This document shows, piece after piece, positions 1-5,224 of a stretch of 5,224 bases of DNA (its first letter is position 1; each line of letters opens with the position of its first letter). Under the pieces are notes generated by a model, which saw only the letters and a program-made list of their open reading frames with translations, did no database searches and was not told where the DNA came from. Both the position numbers and the translations under genes were made by a program. Source of the stretch: Candidatus Kuenenia stuttgartensis (GTDB lineage: Bacteria > Planctomycetota > UBA1135 > UBA2386); NCBI GenBank assembly GCA_945861365.1, contig CAMAUH010000327.1:1-5224 (forward strand), given 5' to 3'.

Positions 1-178
1 GTCATGGGCGGTCGTAGTTCCTTGGCGGGTCGGTTGGGGAGCGCGGCAGAGTAGCGAACGGCAGGGCCGATACCAGAGGGCTGCACGGAGTCACGGGCAG
101 ACTGGCTTGCGGCCCCGTGGCTCGGTCGGAATCGAGAGCCGCTGGAACCGGTCCGCAGCGTAGGGGCATCAGCCGTAG
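1..178. other. No convincing gene; tRNA 3' flank with a possible gene start at the left edge
   Basis: This stretch lies downstream of the tRNA on the minus strand. Open frames here run through the tRNA and have no family signature, so I do not call a gene. An imperfect hairpin with arms CGCTG and CAGCG sits at 140-160, but no T-run follows it on either strand, so I do not call it a terminator. At the very edge the minus strand reads ATGAC from position 5, with AAGGA at 19-23 as a possible ribosome binding site about 13 bases upstream. This could be the start of a further gene transcribed leftward in the same direction as the tRNA. In some gammaproteobacteria a leucine tRNA precedes rnr (ribonuclease R), but nothing of such a gene is visible here. 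Confidence 0.3.
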
Positions 179-265
179 TGGTGCGAGAGCAGGGACTTGA
201 ACCCTGAAGAGCTTGCGCTCGCAGGTACCTAAAACCTGTGCGTCTGCCAATTCCGCCACTCTCGC
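179..265 (-). tRNA. tRNA-Leu, anticodon UAG
   Basis: This is a complete class II tRNA of 87 bases, including the encoded CCA end (179-181). Read on the minus strand, the acceptor arms GCGAGAG (259-265) and CTCTCGC (183-189) pair perfectly and are followed by discriminator A at 182. The anticodon stem CAGGT/ACCTG encloses the loop TTTAGGT, which places the anticodon TAG at 229-231, so it decodes CUA and other CUN leucine codons. The long variable arm (GAGC-GCAA-GCTC), the discriminator A and the GGGTTCAAGTCCC T-arm are all typical of bacterial tRNA-Leu. The encoded CCA fits a gamma- or betaproteobacterial host. Transcription runs leftward, away from the lipoprotein gene. Confidence 0.97.
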
Positions 266-276
266 GCGGTCAGGCG

Positions 277-305
277 ACGCTACCTTCCGCCGCCTCCACC
301 GCCAA
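277..305 (-). promoter_or_regulatory. Candidate sigma70-type promoter for tRNA-Leu
   Basis: On the minus strand a -35-like TTGGCG (300-305) and a -10-like TAGCGT (277-282) are separated by exactly 17 bases. The -10 box ends 11 bases before the tRNA 5' end, which would give a short leader of about 4-5 bases to be removed by RNase P. The spacing is ideal, but both hexamers match the consensus only in part, so this is a prediction from position and pattern. The rest of the 266-414 gap must also hold the divergent promoter of the lipoprotein gene, for which I see no convincing -35/-10 pair. Confidence 0.4.
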
Positions 306-390
306 GCCCAGTTTGATACGCGCTGGCGGTCCCGGTTCAGGCCGTGTCGAGGATCTCCGATCAGCCGCCCCGGAGTCGCATCAACTGCGT

Positions 391-396
391 AGGGAG
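391..396 (+). promoter_or_regulatory. Weak, distant ribosome binding site candidate for the lipoprotein gene
   Basis: AGGGAG is the only purine-rich Shine-Dalgarno-like string near the chosen ATG at 415. It ends 18 bases before the start codon, which is farther than the usual 5-10. The start is therefore fixed by the signal peptide and not by this site. Confidence 0.25.
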
Positions 397-414
397 CGCG
401 CGACCCCTCTGATC

Positions 415-2727
<2,313 letters not shown>

Positions 2728-2731
2728 GCGG

Positions 2732-3334
2732 TCACGGCCGCGTCGGCCAGGTCACGACGCGGCCGCAGCGGCAGGTGTGTTCACCCGCCGGCACGGCGCC
2801 GCCAGCAGCGCGCGCGACGACCGCGCCACAGCGACAGACCAGCCCGTGCAGGCGCGCCGGGTTGCCGACCACCAGGGCATGGGCCGGCACATCGGCCGTC
2901 ACGACGCTGCCCATGCCGACCATGCAGAAGGCGCCGAGTTCGACGCCCGGGCCGATGGTGCAGTTGGCGCCGACCGTGGCACCGCTTCGCACGAACGTGT
3001 GCGGCATGTCCGCCTCGGGCTCGCTGCTGCGCAGTGCGAGCAGGTCCGGATCGGTGGCGCGCGGGTTCACGTCGTTGGTGAAGACGGTGTGCGCCGCGAT
3101 CATGACCCCGTCCTCGAGCGTGACGCCGGCGCACACATAGACGCACGCGTTGAGCTTGCAGCGCGCACCGATCCGCACGTCGTAGGCGATGTAGGTCTTC
3201 TCGCCGACGATGCACTGCTCCCCGAGCCGCGCGCCGCGCCGGATGTGCACGCTGTCCCACACCGAAGTGCCGGCACCCATTTCGACGTCGGCTTCGACGA
3301 TGGCGGTCGGATGAACACGAACAGCCTGGCTCAT
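2732..3334 (-). CDS. Left-handed beta-helix N-acyltransferase, WbpD/WlbB-like, with C-terminal zinc-ribbon-like tail
   Basis: The predicted protein has 200 residues, close to the roughly 190 of WbpD-type sugar N-acetyltransferases. Hexapeptide repeats of the left-handed beta-helix fold run from about residue 8 to 80 (HPTAIVEADVEMGAG, IGARCKLNACVYV) and again from about 115 to 145 (GATVGANCTIGPGVELGAF). The family signature FTNDVNPRA is at 85-93 and the VVGNPA end motif at 155-160. Known members acetylate the 3-amino group of UDP-2-acetamido-3-amino-2,3-dideoxy-glucuronate from acetyl-CoA in the cytoplasm, for LPS O-antigen. The tail holds CRCG at 167-170 and CRCG at 188-191, four cysteines placed like a zinc ribbon. 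It is the last gene of the operon, starting 44 bases after the oxidoreductase stop. An alternative in-frame ATG at 3346 would add four residues (MIAA); neither start has a clear ribosome binding site. Substrate and acyl donor are inferred; the fold is clear. Confidence 0.9.
   Translation of the reverse strand: MSQAVRVHPTAIVEADVEMGAGTSVWDSVHIRRGARLGEQCIVGEKTYIAYDVRIGARCKLNACVYVCAGVTLEDGVMIAAHTVFTNDVNPRATDPDLLALRSSEPEADMPHTFVRSGATVGANCTIGPGVELGAFCMVGMGSVVTADVPAHALVVGNPARLHGLVCRCGAVVARAAGGAVPAGEHTCRCGRVVTWPTRP
2735..2765. terminator. Perfect 11-bp inverted repeat at the convergent gene junction (possible bidirectional terminator)
   Basis: Arms CGGCCGCGTCG (2735-2745) and CGACGCGGCCG (2755-2765) are perfectly complementary around a 9-base loop. 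The hairpin begins 7 bases after the plus-strand lipoprotein stop and overlaps the last codons of the minus-strand acyltransferase gene. It is very GC-rich, as expected for a strong RNA stem on either transcript. Neither strand has a T-run next to it, so it is not a canonical intrinsic terminator. It may instead stabilise 3' ends or mark a Rho-dependent end. The repeat is certain; its function is inferred. Confidence 0.45.
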
Positions 3335-3378
3335 CGCGGCGATCATGGCCGCGCGCTGGTCGACGCGGAAGTTCGGCT

Positions 3379-4380
3379 TCAGCGGCCAGGTTCGGCGGGC
3401 ACTTCGATCCAGCGCTGCTCGCGGGCGGCCCGGTAGGCGCAGTCGACGACGACGACCGAGGCCAGGGCATCCGCGTCGCCGATCACCGGGCGCTTGCCAG
3501 AGCCGATCCCGTCGGCGAAGTCCTGCAGCTGGGCCGCGAACGCGGCCACCTTGTCGTAGCCGTTGCCGAACTGCTGCCAGGTGCCACCGACCTGCTTGCA
3601 GCGCGAGGTGCGCCAACCGATCTCGATGACGCCGGCGGTGCCGTGGATGCGGACGTAGGCGTCGGTCTCCTTGTGCACGCTCCACGACAGGTCGATCGAA
3701 CCGAGTGCGCCGCGCGCGCTGGTGAACAGGATGCGGGCGGTGTCCTCGACCGCGAGCGGCTGCACGCGCGGGCCGAACTGCGCCTGCACCTTGGCGATCG
3801 GGCCGAGCAGGAAGCGCGCGAGATCGACGCTGTGGCAGCCGTTGTCGATCAGCACGCCGCCGCCGCTGATCGCCGGCTGCGCGTTCCAGCGCTGCGTCAT
3901 GTCGACGTGCGAGCAGAACACGTTCTCGTACATGACCACGTCGCCGCACAGGCCCTGGTCGAGCAGTTCGCGGGCGCGGGCGACGTCCGGCGTGTAGCGG
4001 AACTTGCTGCCCATCATCAGCCGTCGGTCGGCACCGGCGGCGGCGGCGAGCATGCGCTCCGCGGCCGCGACGTCGGGCGCTAGCGGCTTCTCGCACAGCA
4101 CGTGCAGGCCATGGCGCAGCAGGTTCGTGGTCAGCGCTTCGTGCGTGGCTGGCGGGGTCAACACCAGCGCAGCTGCCAGCGGCAGCTGCGTCGCGAGCAG
4201 CGCGTCGACGTCGGCGAAGACCGGCACGCCGGCGGGGGCCATGGCCTGCGCGGTGGGCCGCGGCTCGACGACCGCCACGAGACGCAGCGCCGGTACGCGC
4301 TGCAGCGCCTGCAGGTAGGCCTGGGCGATGCCGCCGAGGCCGAGCAGCACGATCGGCAAGCCGTGGGTGGGCTCAGCCAT
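3379..4380 (-). CDS. Gfo/Idh/MocA-family NAD(P)-dependent oxidoreductase, likely sugar or cyclitol dehydrogenase
   Basis: The predicted protein has 333 residues, the usual family length. The N-terminal Rossmann domain begins VLLGLGGIAQAYL with the dinucleotide-binding glycines at 14, 16 and 17. Glu39 at the end of the second strand (VAVVEP) suggests NAD(H) over NADP(H). The hallmark EKP motif is at 97-99 with catalytic-type Lys98. The substrate-domain signature GGGVLIDNGCHSVD (173-186) supplies Asp179 and His183, the usual catalytic pair with Lys98. The C-terminus keeps the typical FADGI...P...DALASV...AYRAA pattern. The expected reaction is oxidation of a hydroxyl to a ketone, preparing it for the neighbouring aminotransferase, as WbpB/WlbA do for a UDP-sugar acid at C3. 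The sequence is not an obvious close WbpB relative, so the substrate stays open. Its ATG overlaps the upstream stop by 8 bases (ATGGCTGA), which indicates translational coupling. Confidence 0.92.
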   Translation of the reverse strand: MAEPTHGLPIVLLGLGGIAQAYLQALQRVPALRLVAVVEPRPTAQAMAPAGVPVFADVDALLATQLPLAAALVLTPPATHEALTTNLLRHGLHVLCEKPLAPDVAAAERMLAAAAGADRRLMMGSKFRYTPDVARARELLDQGLCGDVVMYENVFCSHVDMTQRWNAQPAISGGGVLIDNGCHSVDLARFLLGPIAKVQAQFGPRVQPLAVEDTARILFTSARGALGSIDLSWSVHKETDAYVRIHGTAGVIEIGWRTSRCKQVGGTWQQFGNGYDKVAAFAAQLQDFADGIGSGKRPVIGDADALASVVVVDCAYRAAREQRWIEVPAEPGR

Positions 4381-5224
4381 GCTGGAGTTCGCGCACCGCG
4401 GTGCGGATCGCCTCGGCGACGTGGCTGACGTGGTGCGGCAGGTAGCGTTCGTTGATCGGCAACACGATCACGTGCTCGAGTGCTGCCAGGGTGCCCGGGT
4501 AGTCGCCGCGTGCGAACAGCGGCATGGCCTGGCCGGCGCGCGCGCTGCTCTGCAGCGGCAGGGAGGTGACCGGCGAGCGCGACCAGTCGCGGAACAGCTC
4601 GCAGTCGAACGCCGGCTTCTGGATGTAGCGCGGCACGCAACTGATGCCGGCCTGCTGCATGCGCTTGCCGAGCGCGAGTGCGCCGCCGGCGACCACCGTG
4701 GGATCGACCTGGAACGCGAACTTCCAGTACGAGTGCGTGCCGCCGGCGGGATCCTGCGGCAAGCGCAGTCCGCGCACGTCGGCGAGGGCTTCGCGCAAGG
4801 CCGCGGCGACATCGCGGCGGGCTGCGACGACCTGGTCGAGCTTCGGCAGCTGCGCGCACGCGACCGCGCCCTGCAGCTCGGTCAGCCGGTAGTTCAGCGC
4901 CGGGAAGTAGTGGTCGGGCTTCGCATCGCCGTAGCCCCACGCCTTGTTGACGTACAGGAACAGGCGCCGCGCCAGCGCATCGTCGTCGGTGGCGACGATG
5001 CCGCCTTCGCCGGTGGTGATGTGCTTGCCCTGCTGCAGCGAGTAGGTGCCGATCGCGCCGAAGGTGCCCGCCTTGCGACCATCGAGCGTGGCGCCGAACG
5101 CCTGTGCTGAGTCCTCGACGATGGCAATGCCGCGGGCTGTCGCCAGCGCCACGATCGGCGCCATGTCGCACGGCAGCCCGAACAGGTGCGTGACGACGAT
5201 CGCGCGCGTGCGTGGCGTCAACTG
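4373..5224 (-). CDS. DegT/DnrJ/EryC1/StrS-family PLP-dependent sugar aminotransferase (N-terminus outside window)
   Basis: 283 residues are visible; family members have about 370-400, so roughly the first 100 lie beyond the right edge. A TTG at 5221 could pass as a start, but the segment LTPRTRAIVVTHLFG there is internal to the fold, normally preceded by the nucleotide-sugar binding N-terminal part. Counting from that TTG, EDSAQAFGA gives Asp37, which contacts the PLP ring nitrogen, and Gln40, which stacks on the cofactor. SLQQGKHITTGEGG carries Schiff-base Lys66. Further family marks are NYRLTELQGAVACAQL, HSYWKFAF and PRYIQKPAFDCELF. The enzyme would transfer an amino group, usually from glutamate or glutamine, to a keto-sugar in the cytoplasm. 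The downstream oxidoreductase and N-acyltransferase fit the steps before and after it. The SLQQGKHITTGEGG form also recalls cyclitol (scyllo-inosose) aminotransferases, so an aminocyclitol product is a possible alternative. Confidence 0.94.
   Translation of the reverse strand, partial: QLTPRTRAIVVTHLFGLPCDMAPIVALATARGIAIVEDSAQAFGATLDGRKAGTFGAIGTYSLQQGKHITTGEGGIVATDDDALARRLFLYVNKAWGYGDAKPDHYFPALNYRLTELQGAVACAQLPKLDQVVAARRDVAAALREALADVRGLRLPQDPAGGTHSYWKFAFQVDPTVVAGGALALGKRMQQAGISCVPRYIQKPAFDCELFRDWSRSPVTSLPLQSSARAGQAMPLFARGDYPGTLAALEHVIVLPINERYLPHHVSHVAEAIRTAVRELQHG

Noticed and set aside
140..160. Hairpin downstream of the tRNA as an intrinsic terminator
   Set aside because: The arms are only 5 bp with imperfect inner pairing, and no T-run follows on the minus strand.
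179..265. tRNA-Leu as an attachment site of an integrated element
   Set aside because: No integrase gene and no second copy of the tRNA 3' end is visible in the window. The flank where an element would sit lies mostly outside it.
3335..4096. An N-terminal extension of the acyltransferase frame of about 250 codons overlapping the oxidoreductase
   Set aside because: The extension is arginine-rich, low-complexity shadow translation of the oxidoreductase gene in another frame. Real family homology begins only at the MSQAVRVHP segment.
4328..5110. A 260-codon plus-strand frame antisense to the aminotransferase
   Set aside because: The minus strand here encodes a textbook PLP aminotransferase with intact motifs. 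The plus-strand product has no family features.

Overview
The window is GC-rich throughout and densely coded. It looks like a chromosomal piece of a high-GC Gram-negative bacterium. The encoded lipoprotein signal, the tRNA with a genomically encoded CCA end and the cell-surface sugar genes fit a gamma- or betaproteobacterium; a Xanthomonadales-like host is my guess and rests on style, not on a diagnostic marker.

Layout: positions 1-178 hold no convincing gene, although an ATG with an AAGGA upstream faces out of the left edge on the minus strand. A complete minus-strand tRNA-Leu with anticodon UAG lies at 179-265, with a plausible promoter at 277-305. Diverging from it, a 770-residue secreted lipoprotein is encoded on the plus strand (415-2727). 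It has a glycine-rich linker, a beta-type N-terminal domain and an alpha-helical C-terminal half, reminiscent of exo-rhamnogalacturonan lyase-like (PcRGLX/YetA-type) proteins.

The right half is a compact minus-strand operon, read from right to left: a DegT/DnrJ/EryC1/StrS aminotransferase (its N-terminus lies beyond the window), a Gfo/Idh/MocA oxidoreductase whose start overlaps the aminotransferase stop by 8 bases, and a left-handed beta-helix N-acyltransferase of the WbpD/WlbB type with a C-terminal CxCG/CxCG zinc-ribbon-like tail. Oxidation of a sugar (or cyclitol) hydroxyl, PLP-dependent amination of the ketone and N-acylation of the new amine form a coherent three-step route. The likely product is an N-acylated amino sugar for a surface glycan such as O-antigen or capsule. 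The substrate cannot be read from the sequence.

The lipoprotein gene and the operon converge with only four bases between their stop codons. A perfect 11-bp inverted repeat sits at this junction, inside the last codons of the acyltransferase gene. The most interesting points are the conserved-looking but functionally open amination cassette and the uncharacterised lyase-like lipoprotein next to it. I see no mobile element, CRISPR array or obvious novel defence system.
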